A DNA stretch of 64,000 bases from CAMLIZ01 sp036231905 (lineage in GTDB: Bacteria > Pseudomonadota > Gammaproteobacteria > Burkholderiales > Burkholderiaceae_C), in assembly GCF_036231905.1 (NCBI RefSeq), contig NZ_JAZARE010000003.1:62001-126000 (forward strand). Reading direction: 5' to 3'. A program made the position numbers and the translations under genes. Under the pieces are notes generated by a model. That model had not been told where the DNA came from, ran no database searches, and saw nothing but the letters and a program-made list of their open reading frames with translations. Positions 1-8,781 of this stretch are shown here, piece by piece; within the stretch, counting starts at the first letter, position 1, and every line of letters begins with the position of its first letter.

Positions 1-2
1 CC

Positions 3-19
3 CGTCAGGAACGCATAAG
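3..19 (-). promoter_or_regulatory. 17-bp motif, copy 1 (candidate KdpE-type operator)
   Basis: A 17-base sequence, read on the minus strand as CTTATGCGTTCCTGACG, lies just downstream of the kdpE stop. A copy differing at one base sits just upstream of the short kdpD gene in the same orientation. It may be an operator of this two-component system and may belong to the promoter of a leftward gene beyond the window edge. This is inference from the repeat alone. Confidence 0.35.
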
Positions 20-36
20 TGCGCCGTGCAGCCGGC

Positions 37-732
37 TCAGGCGCTGCCCTCGGCCAGGCGATAGCCCACGCCGGGCTCGGTCAGCAGGCGCTGCGGCTCC
101 GCGGGGTCGGCCTCGAGCTTGGCGCGCAGCTGGCCCATGTACAGGCGCAGGTAGTGGGTGTGCCCGGTGTACTCGGCGCCCCACACGTCGCACAGCAGCT
201 GCCGGTGGGTGACCACCCTGCCGGCGCTGCGCACCAGCCGCGCCAGCAGCTTGAACTCGGTGGGCGTGAGATGCACCGCCTGGCCGTGCAGGCTGACCCG
301 GTGGGCCGCCAGGTCCACCAGCAGCCCGTCGCGCTCGTAGCGGGTGACGGCCGGCGCCAGGTGGGTGCCGCGGTGCCGCACCGCCACCCGCATGCGGGCC
401 AGCAGCTCGCCGATGCTGAAGGGCTTGACCAGGTAGTCGTCCGCCCCCGCATCCAGCAGGCGGATCTTCTGGCCGTCGCTGTGCCGGGCCGAGATCACGA
501 GCACCGGCAGGCTCTGGCGCCGGCGCAGGTGGCTGAGCAGCTGCTCGCCGTCGCCGTCGGGCAGGCCCAGGTCCAGGATCACCAGCTCCAGCCCGGCGGT
601 GTGGTCCGCCATCGCCACACTTTCCGACACGCTGGCCGCGGTGAGTACACGGTGGCCCTCCACTTCCAGGGCGTCGCGCAGGGTGGCGCGCAGCTCCCTG
701 TCGTCTTCCACCAGCAGCACCGTCAGGCTCAC
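37..732 (-). CDS. kdpE: KdpE-like OmpR-family response regulator
   Basis: This 231-residue response regulator has an N-terminal receiver domain with acidic pair D10/D11, probable phosphoacceptor D54 and the KPF motif. A C-terminal OmpR-type winged helix follows, with the LTPTEFKLL and HTHYLRLYMGQLR segments typical of KdpE. The likely start is GTG at 732, because its GTGA overlaps the stop of the kinase gene and implies translational coupling. KdpE normally activates the kdpFABC potassium-uptake operon under potassium limitation or osmotic stress. That operon is not in the window, so its target here is unknown. Confidence 0.88.
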   Translation of the reverse strand: MSLTVLLVEDDRELRATLRDALEVEGHRVLTAASVSESVAMADHTAGLELVILDLGLPDGDGEQLLSHLRRRQSLPVLVISARHSDGQKIRLLDAGADDYLVKPFSIGELLARMRVAVRHRGTHLAPAVTRYERDGLLVDLAAHRVSLHGQAVHLTPTEFKLLARLVRSAGRVVTHRQLLCDVWGAEYTGHTHYLRLYMGQLRAKLEADPAEPQRLLTEPGVGYRLAEGSA

Positions 733-2294
733 GATGCGCTGCGCTCCTGCGCTTCCACCGCGGCCGGCGGGCCGGGCTCCAGCGCCAGCCAGCATTCGAA
801 GCTGCTGCCGCCGTGGCTGCGCGCGCGCAGGCGCAGCTCGCCGCCGTGCGCCCGCGCGATGGCCCGGCACACCGCCAGCCCCACCCCGGCGCCCTGGCGC
901 GGCGCGGCATCGTCGCCTGGTGGCGTGGGCGCGCGCTGGAAGACGTCGAACACCCGTTCGCGCCAGCCGGGCGCCACACCGGGCCCGCGGTCACGCACCG
1001 CCAGCACCATGTGCTGTTGCTGGCAGCGCGCCAGGATCTCCACCGGCGCGTCCTGCGGGCTGTACTTCAGCGCGTTGTCCACCAGGTTCTCCAGCATCTG
1101 GGCCAGCAGCAGCGCGTCGCAATGCAGCAGCGGCAGCCCCGGCTCCACACGGGCACGCACGCGGTGCTGCGGGTCGTGCTGGCGTGCACGGCGCAGCACG
1201 GCACCCACGATCTCTTCGGCAGATTCCCAGTCGCGCTGCAAGGTGGCGCCAGGGCTTTCCAGCCGGGCCAACTGCAGCGTGTTTTCGGTGAGATGGCGCA
1301 GGCGCGCGGTCTCCTCCAGCACGCTGGCCAGCAAACGCTGACGGTGCTCCGGGGTCAGCCGCGCGCCCTGCTCCTGCAGCGATGACGCCGCCGCCAGGAT
1401 GGTGGCCAGCGGCGTGCGGTAGTCATGCGAGATGGCCGCCAGCATCGCATTGCGCACACCCTCGGCCTGGGCCTGCTCGCGCGCCGCACGGGCGGCCTGC
1501 TCGGTGCGTGCACGCTGCAGCGCCAGGCCCATCTGGTCGCACAAGGCCTGGGCGTGGGCCCGGAGGCTGGCATTCGACAGCTCGCCGGCCGGTGGCCGGA
1601 CCACGGCCGCGCCGAAGCTGGCCTGCCGGCCGCGCAAGGGCAGGTACCACTCGCGCAAGCCCTCGTGCCGGCCGGTGCCGGGCCCGAAGGGCGTGGACTC
1701 GCGCATGCACAGCCACAAGCCGCCCAGCTGGTCCTCGTCCGGCTCGCCCAGCAGGGACACGGCCTGCGAATCGTTGGCCATTGGCAAGGGGCCCTTCAAG
1801 GCCATCAGCAGCACGGGGCCGCCGATCCGGCTCGCCAGCACTTCGCGCAGCACGCCGGTCTGGGACAGCGGCTCGCCGCCGTCGCGCAGCAGGTCGCTCA
1901 AGTAGCGCAGCTGCTGGGCCTCGTCCGCATGCTCCCTGGCCCGGCGGGCGAGCACCCGCTCGCGCGAGATCAGCACCGCCAGCACCGAGCTGACGCCCAG
2001 CATCGCGCCCAACAGCAAGGCGTTCTGCGGCGCGGCCACCGACAAGGTGCCCCGAGGCGGCACGAAGAACCAGTTGAAGGCCACCACCGAAGCTGCGCTC
2101 AAGGCCATGGACACGCCGGTCGGTGACCACAGCGAAGCGAGCGCCGAACACAGCACCAGCAGCATCGCCAGGTTGGCCAGGTCCACCCGCCCGTCCAGCA
2201 GCAGCATGGCCACCCAGCCGAGCGCCCACGCCAGCAGCGAGGGCCAGATCCGGTCGGCTGGAGAGCTGGGCGCCACAGGCAGACTGGCATTCAT
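729..2294 (-). CDS. Short KdpD-type sensor histidine kinase (DUF4118 + kinase only)
   Basis: This 521-residue protein matches the C-terminal half of KdpD. A DUF4118 block of closely packed membrane helices lies at about residues 15-110, followed by a GAF-like linker, a HisKA segment with phospho-acceptor H290 (ISHDYRTPL) and a HATPase domain with the GVGLAVCRAIA segment. Classical KdpD is near 900 residues and starts with the KdpD sensor and Usp-like domains, which are absent here. Upstream on this strand is a ZIP transporter gene, not kdpABC. The kinase probably phosphorylates the coupled KdpE-like regulator. Potassium sensing is an assumption carried over from the family. Confidence 0.85.
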   Translation of the reverse strand: MNASLPVAPSSPADRIWPSLLAWALGWVAMLLLDGRVDLANLAMLLVLCSALASLWSPTGVSMALSAASVVAFNWFFVPPRGTLSVAAPQNALLLGAMLGVSSVLAVLISRERVLARRAREHADEAQQLRYLSDLLRDGGEPLSQTGVLREVLASRIGGPVLLMALKGPLPMANDSQAVSLLGEPDEDQLGGLWLCMRESTPFGPGTGRHEGLREWYLPLRGRQASFGAAVVRPPAGELSNASLRAHAQALCDQMGLALQRARTEQAARAAREQAQAEGVRNAMLAAISHDYRTPLATILAAASSLQEQGARLTPEHRQRLLASVLEETARLRHLTENTLQLARLESPGATLQRDWESAEEIVGAVLRRARQHDPQHRVRARVEPGLPLLHCDALLLAQMLENLVDNALKYSPQDAPVEILARCQQQHMVLAVRDRGPGVAPGWRERVFDVFQRAPTPPGDDAAPRQGAGVGLAVCRAIARAHGGELRLRARSHGGSSFECWLALEPGPPAAVEAQERSAS

Positions 2295-2316
2295 GCCGCC
2301 ACCTTAGCAGCGCGGG

Positions 2317-2333
2317 CGTCAGGAAGGCATAAG
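2317..2333 (-). promoter_or_regulatory. 17-bp motif, copy 2, upstream of short kdpD
   Basis: Read on the minus strand this is CTTATGCCTTCCTGACG, 23 bases upstream of the kdpD ATG. It matches the copy at 3-19 in 16 of 17 positions and in the same orientation. Such a repeat next to an OmpR-family system suggests an autoregulatory binding site, but no binding data can be read from the sequence. Confidence 0.4.
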
Positions 2334-2344
2334 CGGCCGGGGGG

Positions 2345-3268
2345 TCAGCCCAGCGCCGTGTCCAGCAGCATCATCAGCACAAAGCCCACGATCAGCCCGG
2401 TGGTGGCCGAAGCTTCGTGGCCGGCACGGTGCGACTCCGGGATGATCTCGTGGCTGATGACGAACAGCATCGCGCCGGCGGCGAAGGCCAGGCCCCAGGG
2501 CAGCAGCACCGCCGACAAGGTGATGACTGCGGCACCGAACACCGCCCCCACCGGCTCCACCAGCCCGGACAGCACGCCCAGCCCGGCGGACACCAGCCGG
2601 CCGTAGCCCACCGCGCGCAGGGCCAGCGCCACCACCAGGCCTTCCGGCACGTCCTGGATCGAGATGCCGGTGGTGAGGGCGCCCGCGCCCACCGGGTCGG
2701 TGCCGCCATAGGCCACGCCGATCGCCAGGCCTTCGGGCACGTTGTGCAGCGAGATCGCCAGCACGAAGAGCCAGGTGCGCTTCAGCGCCCTCGCCTGCGG
2801 CCCTTCCAGGCCCTTGATGAAGTGCTCATGCGGCACCCAGCGGTCGATGGCCAGCAGCAGCAGTGCGCCCAGCAGGATGCCGCCGCTGACGATGAGGCCC
2901 GCGCCCCAGTTGCCGGCCCCCTGGGCCTGCGCCGCCCGCAGCGCCGGCACCACCAGAGAGAACGAACTGGCCGCCAGCATCACACCGGCGCCAAAGCCCA
3001 GCAGCGTGTCGCGGAAACGCTCGGAGAACTGCTGCGACAGCAGCACCGGCAAGGTGCCCAGCGCGGTGGCGCCGGCCGCGACGCAGCCGCCCACCAGCGC
3101 CATCTGCACCCGTGGGTCCTGCCGCGCCAGCAGGCTGTACAGGTCCACGCCCAGCAGCGCGAGGCCGGCCACCACCACGGCCAGGCCGCAGGCGCGCCGG
3201 CAGTGGGCCCAGGGAAAGGGCCCGTCTCGCAGGCCGTCCCTCAGCGCGCGGGCGCGAGGGAAGTTCAT
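2345..3268 (-). CDS. ZIP family divalent metal transporter
   Basis: This 307-residue membrane protein has about eight hydrophobic helices. It shows the ZIP signature HNVPEG (H175) in the fourth helix, QDVPEG in the fifth and HEIIPES near the end. The fifth-helix motif has Q where many ZIP proteins have H, as in GufA-like members. ZIP proteins import Zn, Mn or Fe into the cytoplasm. The start ATG at 3268 overlaps the stop of the manganese catalase gene as ATGA, so the two are translationally coupled. Manganese supply to the catalase is a reasonable inference, but the substrate is unproven. Confidence 0.87.
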   Translation of the reverse strand: MNFPRARALRDGLRDGPFPWAHCRRACGLAVVVAGLALLGVDLYSLLARQDPRVQMALVGGCVAAGATALGTLPVLLSQQFSERFRDTLLGFGAGVMLAASSFSLVVPALRAAQAQGAGNWGAGLIVSGGILLGALLLLAIDRWVPHEHFIKGLEGPQARALKRTWLFVLAISLHNVPEGLAIGVAYGGTDPVGAGALTTGISIQDVPEGLVVALALRAVGYGRLVSAGLGVLSGLVEPVGAVFGAAVITLSAVLLPWGLAFAAGAMLFVISHEIIPESHRAGHEASATTGLIVGFVLMMLLDTALG

Positions 3269-4170
3269 CCCAGCAGGTCTTTCTGGCCCATGGTGCTGGC
3301 GTCCAGCGCCTCGCCCGCGCCCAGCTCGGCGCCGGTGAGCGGATCGCAATCGGGGTCGGAGCGCAGGCGCGTGGCCGCCTGTTGCAGCACCTGCTGGTCA
3401 TCGGCCTTCATGCGCACCGAGGCCAGGCCATCGCCGCCGTCCACCGCGGGCTGGGCCTCGCGGTATTCGAAGTTCTCGTCGCTGTTCCACGGGCCGCGCA
3501 TGTCGCCATCGCCTTGCGACATGTTGAAGTACACGTTGGTGAACTCCGGCATGCCCGGCAGCTTGCCCGGCGGGAAGTTGGGCTGCATGGAATACAGCGC
3601 CTTCTCGAAGGACTGCTGGTGCGCGATCTCGCGCGTCATCAGGAAGCCCAGGGCCTCCTTCACGCCGGGGTCGTCGGTGCAGTTGATCAGGCGCTCGTAG
3701 ATGATCTTGGCGCGCGCTTCGGCCGCGATGTTCGAGCGCAGGTCGGCCGACGGGTCGCCGATGCTGTCGATGTAGCCCGCGTTCCACAGCTGGCCGGCCG
3801 AGTTGATGAGCGCCGGGCCGCCGCCGTAGAGCACCTGGGTGACGTGCGAATCGTTGCCGCCGCCGCTGATCTGGCGGTACATCTCGGCTTCGGTGTCCAC
3901 GCCTTCGGCCAGGCGGCCCTTGGCGCTGCGGTTGAGCATGGCCACCAGCGTGCCGATCACCTCCAGGTGCGACAGCTCCTCGGTGGCGATGTCCATCAGC
4001 ATGTCCTTGCGGCCCGGGTCTTCCTCGGCCAGCGCCTGGGTGAAGTAACGGCAGGCCGCAGCCAGCTCGCCCTGCGGGCCGCCGAATTGTTCGAGCAGCA
4101 GGTTGGCGAGGCCGGGGTTGGTGTCGGACACCCGGACGGTGTATTGCAGGCGCTTGTTGTGGGCAAACAT
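3265..4170 (-). CDS. Manganese (non-haem) catalase
   Basis: This 301-residue dimanganese catalase converts hydrogen peroxide to water and oxygen in the cytoplasm. Ferritin-like helices carry the metal ligands. ATEELSHLE (E64/E65/H68) supplies one EExxH motif and TREIAHQQ the second E/H pair, with another helix containing EARAKIIYE. The start at 4170 begins MFAHNKRLQY, as in relatives, and is preceded by an AAGGAG ribosome site. The gene is first in a coupled pair with the ZIP transporter. A weak sigma-54-like match (8 of 11) lies at 4214-4228. Confidence 0.93.
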   Translation of the reverse strand: MFAHNKRLQYTVRVSDTNPGLANLLLEQFGGPQGELAAACRYFTQALAEEDPGRKDMLMDIATEELSHLEVIGTLVAMLNRSAKGRLAEGVDTEAEMYRQISGGGNDSHVTQVLYGGGPALINSAGQLWNAGYIDSIGDPSADLRSNIAAEARAKIIYERLINCTDDPGVKEALGFLMTREIAHQQSFEKALYSMQPNFPPGKLPGMPEFTNVYFNMSQGDGDMRGPWNSDENFEYREAQPAVDGGDGLASVRMKADDQQVLQQAATRLRSDPDCDPLTGAELGAGEALDASTMGQKDLLG

Positions 4171-4242
4171 GGGTACGGCTCCTTGGAATCGCAGTGGGGG
4201 TTCGTCCAACTGGGCAAGGGGCATTCCCGTGGCCGCCGCAGC

Positions 4243-5235
4243 TCACCCCGGAGACAGCGGCGTGGGCGCGGCGTCGCGCCCGGCGGCGGGTGTGGCCGTT
4301 GCAGGCGGCGCCACGGCCTGTTCCGGCGGCGCGGGTTGCGGATGCTCTGCCCGCACGCCGTCCAGCGCCCAGGCCAGGGCTGCGCCGAACAGCAGGATCT
4401 GCGAGGAGTAGTACACCCACAGCATCACCACCACCAGCGAGCCGGCGGCGCCGAAGCTGTCGATGGTGCTCACGCGGCCGAGGTAAAGCCCGATGAAGTG
4501 CTTGCCCAGCGCAAACAGCAGCGAGCTCACGATGGCGCCCACCAGGGCCGCACGCCGGCTGGGCCCCCGGTCGGGCAGCCAGCGCAGGAAGGCCCAGAAC
4601 GCCGCGGCCAGCACGCACACCGAGAGCGCAAAGTCCGAGAAGGCCAGCACGCCGGCCAGCACCGGCATCACACGCGACAACCAGCCGCTCACCGCAGACA
4701 GCGCGGCGCTTGCCAGCAGCGACGCGACGATCAGGAAGCCGAAACCCAGCACCAGCGCAAAGGCGATCAGGCGGGCGCGCACGAAGGTGCCGATGGCCGA
4801 CGCGCGCACCGGCACGCGCCCGATGCGGTTGAGCGCCTTGCGCAGCTCGGCGAACACGCCGCTCGCCCCCACCAGCAGGGTGAGCACACCCAGCACGGCC
4901 GCAAAGCCGCTGCGGTCGCTGCGCCAGGCCGAGGCGATCATGCTCTCGATGCTGCGGGCCGCATCGCGCCCCACCAGGCCGGCGATCTGGTCCACGATCT
5001 CGCCGCGCGCCGCATCGGCGCCGAACACCGCCCCCGCGATCGCGATGCCCACCACCAGCAACGGTGCCAGCGCAAAAAGCGAATAGAAGGCGATGGAGGC
5101 CCCCAGCTCGGTGCCGTCCTGGCTGATCCACAGGCGCAGCCCTTCGGTGGCCACCTGCAACCATCGGCGCACCGGCGCAGGCAGCTGCTCGAAGCGCGCC
5201 CGGGCCTTTTGCTTCACCACCTCCACACGTGTCAT
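4243..5235 (-). CDS. YihY/BrkB family inner-membrane protein
   Basis: This 330-residue protein has about six membrane segments and the family hallmarks: the GASIAFYSLFALAP segment near residue 45, then a helix with VGASGVFAELRKALN, and VVVMLWVYYSSQILLFGA near residue 285. The C-terminus is a disordered Pro/Ala tail. Members are often called ribonuclease BN or BrkB, but the real function is unknown and the RNase label is historical. It is divergent from the AI-2E family gene, with only 51 bases between starts, which contain a 15-base palindrome. Confidence 0.88.
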   Translation of the reverse strand: MTRVEVVKQKARARFEQLPAPVRRWLQVATEGLRLWISQDGTELGASIAFYSLFALAPLLVVGIAIAGAVFGADAARGEIVDQIAGLVGRDAARSIESMIASAWRSDRSGFAAVLGVLTLLVGASGVFAELRKALNRIGRVPVRASAIGTFVRARLIAFALVLGFGFLIVASLLASAALSAVSGWLSRVMPVLAGVLAFSDFALSVCVLAAAFWAFLRWLPDRGPSRRAALVGAIVSSLLFALGKHFIGLYLGRVSTIDSFGAAGSLVVVMLWVYYSSQILLFGAALAWALDGVRAEHPQPAPPEQAVAPPATATPAAGRDAAPTPLSPG

Positions 5236-5246
5236 GCACAAGCGCA

Positions 5247-5261
5247 GGCACGGCGCGTGCC
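5247..5261. promoter_or_regulatory. Palindrome GGCACG-N3-CGTGCC between divergent genes
   Basis: A perfect inverted repeat with 6-base arms and a 3-base centre lies in the 51-base divergent intergenic region between the yihY-like gene and the AI-2E family gene. It could be a shared operator for a dimeric repressor. No regulator is identified. Confidence 0.35.
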
Positions 5262-5286
5262 CAACCGCGAAAACCAAGCCCTTGTC

Positions 5287-6441
5287 ATGGACCAGCCCCG
5301 CCCGCCCGTCACGCCGACCGCCCCTTTTGGTGTGCCCGCCTGGGTGGGCAAGGCGCTGCTGGCGATCGCCGCGTTGTTCCTGCTGCAGGCCGCCAAGCCG
5401 GTGCTGCTGCCGCTCACGATCGCGGTGCTGCTCACCTTCTTGCTCTTCGGGCCGGTGCGCGCCCTCACCCGCATCGGCCTGCCGCCCGCACTGGGCGCGG
5501 CCATTGTGGTCGTCACCCTGCTGGCTGCGCTGGGCGTGGCGGCCAGCGCGCTGGCCGGGCCGGCAGCCGACTGGTGGGATCGCGCGCCGCAGAACCTGCA
5601 GCAGATCACCGAAGCGATCGACAAGCTGCGTGCCAGCATCCCCGGCCTGGAGCCGCCACGCCGGCCCGCCCGCAGCGTGGCCCCACCCGCCGACCCGGTG
5701 AAGGAGCGCCTGGCCAGCGAAGGCTTCACGATGACACGCGCGGTGCTCACGCACTTCTGGCGCTTTGCGCTTTTTGGCGGCGTGACGGTGATCCTGCTGT
5801 ACTTCCTGCTGGCGTCGGAATACCACCTGCTGTCGCGCACGGTGCAGGCCATACCGCGCCGGCGAACGCGTGCCGTGGTGCTGGCCGGCGTGCGCCAGGC
5901 GCAGCGTGAGGTGGGCCAGTACCTGGCCACCGCCGGCCTCATCAACATCTGCCTGGGCCTGCTCACCGGCGTGGTGCTGGCGCGCCTGGGCCTGGCCAAT
6001 CCGCTGCTGTGGGGCACCATGGTGGCGGTGCTCAACTTCGTGCCCTACATCGGCCCGCTGCTGATGGTGGGCATGCTGGGGCTGGCCGGCATCCTCACCT
6101 ACGGCGTGTCGTGGGCCATGCTGGCACCGGCCGGCGCCTTCCTCGGCCTGCACGCGATCGAGAGCAACGTGGTCACGCCGCTGGTGGTGGGCCGGCGCCT
6201 GAGGTTGAACCCGATGGCGGTGTTCCTCTCGGTGATGATCTGGGGCTGGATCTGGGGCATTGCCGGTGCCTTCATCGCGGTGCCCATGCTGCTGGCCATC
6301 CGCTCGGCCTGCCGGCGGGTGCGCAAGTGGCGGCTGCTGTACGGCTACCTGAACGACACGCTCACGCCGCCCACCAGCCTGCGCTCGCTGGTGCAGGCCA
6401 GAATCGGCCGTTCGCGCCCGCCCAAACATGCACGCCGCTGA
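5287..6441 (+). CDS. AI-2E family transporter (PerM-like)
   Basis: This 384-residue polytopic membrane protein has two N-terminal helices, a soluble loop at roughly residues 90-140 and a cluster of C-terminal helices. The family segments VLNFVPYIGPLL, GLHAIESNVVTPLVVGRRL and IWGWIWGIAGAFIAVPML are all present. The family includes TqsA and PerM, with roles ranging from quorum-signal export to Na+/H+ antiport, so the substrate cannot be assigned. Its 3-prime end overlaps the start of the downstream cation transporter gene by 14 bases, implying co-transcription. Confidence 0.9.
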   Translation: MDQPRPPVTPTAPFGVPAWVGKALLAIAALFLLQAAKPVLLPLTIAVLLTFLLFGPVRALTRIGLPPALGAAIVVVTLLAALGVAASALAGPAADWWDRAPQNLQQITEAIDKLRASIPGLEPPRRPARSVAPPADPVKERLASEGFTMTRAVLTHFWRFALFGGVTVILLYFLLASEYHLLSRTVQAIPRRRTRAVVLAGVRQAQREVGQYLATAGLINICLGLLTGVVLARLGLANPLLWGTMVAVLNFVPYIGPLLMVGMLGLAGILTYGVSWAMLAPAGAFLGLHAIESNVVTPLVVGRRLRLNPMAVFLSVMIWGWIWGIAGAFIAVPMLLAIRSACRRVRKWRLLYGYLNDTLTPPTSLRSLVQARIGRSRPPKHARR

Positions 6442-7420
6442 CCCCCACTCCCACGCCCTGTCGCACGACCATCAGTTCCACAGCGCCAACCCGGCGGCCG
6501 AACGTGGCACCCGGGTGGTGATGTGGATCACCCTGGCCACCATGGTGGTGGAGATCGCCGCGGGCCTGCGCTTCAACTCCATGGCGCTGCTGGCCGATGG
6601 CTGGCACATGAGCTCGCACGCGGTGGCCATCGGCGTGAGTGCGTTCGCCTATGCCGCCGCGCGCCGCCTGGCCACGGACGAGCGATTCGCCTTCGGCACC
6701 TGGAAGATCGAGGTGCTGGGCGGTTTTGCCAGCGCGCTGTTCCTGCTGGGCGTGGTGGCGCTGATGGTGGTGGGCTCGGTCGAGCGGCTGTTGTCGCCGC
6801 AGCCGATCGGCTATGCCGAGGCGATGGGGGTGGCCGGCATCGGCCTGGTGGTGAACCTGGCGTGCGCGTTCATCCTGCATCGTGCAGGTGGCCAGAGCGG
6901 CGGTCATGCCCATGCGCACCCGCACGAGCACGCACATTCACTTGGCCACGACCATGCGCACCACGACGCGCATTCACACCACCATCACGACCTCAACCTG
7001 AAGTCGGCCTACCTGCATGTGCTGGCCGACGCCGCCACCTCGGTGCTGGCGATCGCCGCGCTGGCCGGCGGCTGGTGGCTGGGCTGGGCGTGGCTGGACC
7101 CGGCCATCGGCCTGGCGGGTGCGCTGCTGGTGGCGGTATGGGCCTGGGGCCTGCTGCGCCAGACCGGCGCAGTGCTGCTCGACCGCGAGATGGACCATCC
7201 GGTGGTCGACGAGATCCGCGAAGCGCTGCAGGACAGCGCGGACCCGCAGGCCACGCGCATCACCGACCTGCATGTCTGGCGCGTGGGCCAGCGCGCCTAT
7301 GCCTGCGCGCTCACGCTGCTCACGCGCGACCCGCAGCTCACGCCGGACGAAGTGCGCCGCCGCCTGGCGGTGCATGAGGAGATCGCGCACACCACGGTGG
7401 AGATCCACCGCGTGGCATGA
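6428..7420 (+). CDS. dmeF: CDF family metal efflux transporter, DmeF-like
   Basis: This 330-residue cation diffusion facilitator exports divalent metals in exchange for protons. Membrane helix motifs ALLADGWHMSSHA and YLHVLADAATSV match the DmeF branch, which handles cobalt and nickel. A long His-rich cytoplasmic loop (about residues 158-190, many HAH, HDH and HHHH runs) and a C-terminal metal-binding domain (TDLHVWRVGQ) complete the architecture. The N-terminus is also His-rich. It overlaps the end of the AI-2E family gene, so the two are probably co-expressed. Metal specificity is inferred from motif similarity only. Confidence 0.87.
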   Translation: MHAADPHSHALSHDHQFHSANPAAERGTRVVMWITLATMVVEIAAGLRFNSMALLADGWHMSSHAVAIGVSAFAYAAARRLATDERFAFGTWKIEVLGGFASALFLLGVVALMVVGSVERLLSPQPIGYAEAMGVAGIGLVVNLACAFILHRAGGQSGGHAHAHPHEHAHSLGHDHAHHDAHSHHHHDLNLKSAYLHVLADAATSVLAIAALAGGWWLGWAWLDPAIGLAGALLVAVWAWGLLRQTGAVLLDREMDHPVVDEIREALQDSADPQATRITDLHVWRVGQRAYACALTLLTRDPQLTPDEVRRRLAVHEEIAHTTVEIHRVA

Positions 7421-7430
7421 GCCAGCGCGC

Positions 7431-8693
7431 TCAGATCTCCACCAGCCCCTCGCACAGCAGGTTCAGGCGCTCGTCGTCGCCCGCCGGCAGCTCGTCGCCA
7501 GCACGCAGGCGCGCGGCGCGCTGGATGGCATGCAGGCGGAACAGGAGCTCGGCCTCCACCGCTTCCACCTCGGCGGCGTCCTGCGCGGCCACGGCTTCGC
7601 GGCTCCACAACCCGCTCGCATTGAAGCCGGTGCGCAGGCGCGTTAGCAGGTGCTGCGCCAGGCCGAACGCGTCCTTCAGGGCGGGTGTCTCTGCGGCCAA
7701 CATCAGCGAGCCGGCCTTGTTCTGCACGGCCTGCAGGTGCAGGTCCAGCCGGGTCAGCCGCTGCTGGATGTCGGCCAGGCTTTGCTCGGCCTGCAGCGGC
7801 GGCTGGGTGCGGGCGGTGTAGGACACCAGGCCCACCCACTTCAGGTCGAACTCGCCGGGCACGGCGCGCAAGGCCACGCTGGCGCGCGTGAGGTGAGGCT
7901 GCTCGCCGCGCAGCACGCTCAACACGCTGTCGGTCACCGCCAGCAGCCGCCCCAGCGGCGACACCTGGTCGCGCTGCAGGCAATGCGGATAACCGGAGCC
8001 GTCCAGCCGCTCGTGGTGCTCGGCCACCGCGCGCGCCACTTCGGCCGGGTAGTTGGTGAGCTGCTCGATCAGCAGCCGGCCTACGTGCGGATGCACCACC
8101 AGGTGCCGGTAGCTCTGCACATCCAGCACACGGTCGGCATCGAGCTCACCATGCAGCGGGTCGATGTACATCTCGCCCAGGTCGTGCAGCAGGCCGCACA
8201 GCATGGCCTGCCGCAGCTCGCGGGTGTCGCCGCCGCGGGCGATCATCAGCGCGCCGTTGAGCGCCATCGCCTGCACCGCATGTTCGAAGGATTCCGGGCG
8301 CGAAGCCTGGCCGGCGGTGAGCAGCAGCTGCGCCACCGGATGCAGCGGGATGTGCATCGCCGAGTGCACGATCTTGTCGTCGTGCCGGCGCAGCAGCGCC
8401 GACAGGGGCGTGTCGCGCGCCAGCAGTTGCTCCACCGCGTTGACCAGCGCGCGGCCGGTCACGCCGTCCTCCGCGTACAGGCAGGTCTCCAGCGGATGGC
8501 GCAGCTGGCGGTCGATCAGCTTGCGCTGCAGCGCCTGCGACACCGGCTGGTCGCGCGCCCACAGCTTGGTGCCGGAGATGTCGAAGATGTCGCGCGCCGC
8601 GATGATGGAGCGCGTCTCGCTGGCCTGCAGGATGGTGGCCAGCGCATGCGGGTTGGCAACTGAAAAACCGACGTTGGCGGCTGGCGAGCCCAT
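7431..8693 (-). CDS. HD-GYP domain protein, putative c-di-GMP phosphodiesterase
   Basis: This 420-residue cytoplasmic protein contains an HD-GYP domain: H137, the H170-D171 pair in LLHDLGE, H201 in VVHPHVG, H226-H227-E228 and the DGSGYP element at 231-236. HD-GYP enzymes hydrolyse cyclic di-GMP. The N-terminal 130 residues and the C-terminal 150 residues, which look helical, are not assigned. No receiver or membrane segment is evident, so the input signal is unknown. It converges with the dmeF-like gene with 10 bases between them. Confidence 0.85.
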   Translation of the reverse strand: MGSPAANVGFSVANPHALATILQASETRSIIAARDIFDISGTKLWARDQPVSQALQRKLIDRQLRHPLETCLYAEDGVTGRALVNAVEQLLARDTPLSALLRRHDDKIVHSAMHIPLHPVAQLLLTAGQASRPESFEHAVQAMALNGALMIARGGDTRELRQAMLCGLLHDLGEMYIDPLHGELDADRVLDVQSYRHLVVHPHVGRLLIEQLTNYPAEVARAVAEHHERLDGSGYPHCLQRDQVSPLGRLLAVTDSVLSVLRGEQPHLTRASVALRAVPGEFDLKWVGLVSYTARTQPPLQAEQSLADIQQRLTRLDLHLQAVQNKAGSLMLAAETPALKDAFGLAQHLLTRLRTGFNASGLWSREAVAAQDAAEVEAVEAELLFRLHAIQRAARLRAGDELPAGDDERLNLLCEGLVEI

Positions 8694-8763
8694 GGCTGTC
8701 TCCCGTGAATCGTGTGTGCCTGTTTTTTCGGCGCCGCGCGCGGCGGCGATAGCGCTTCCATGT

Positions 8764-8781
8764 CACCAAGTGTTTTTGGTG
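8764..8781. promoter_or_regulatory. Inverted repeat CACCAA-N6-TTGGTG upstream of HD-GYP gene
   Basis: A perfect 6-base inverted repeat with a 6-base spacer lies about 70 bases upstream of the HD-GYP start. It is followed a few bases on by the palindrome TACCGGTA (8783-8790). It could be an operator or a small hairpin. The 8694-8935 gap otherwise shows no gene. Confidence 0.3.

Noticed and set aside
4243..6429. Open minus-strand frame extending the yihY-like gene to 728 codons
   Set aside because: The extension is low-complexity Arg/Gln/His and lies over the AI-2E family gene. The conserved protein starts at 5235.
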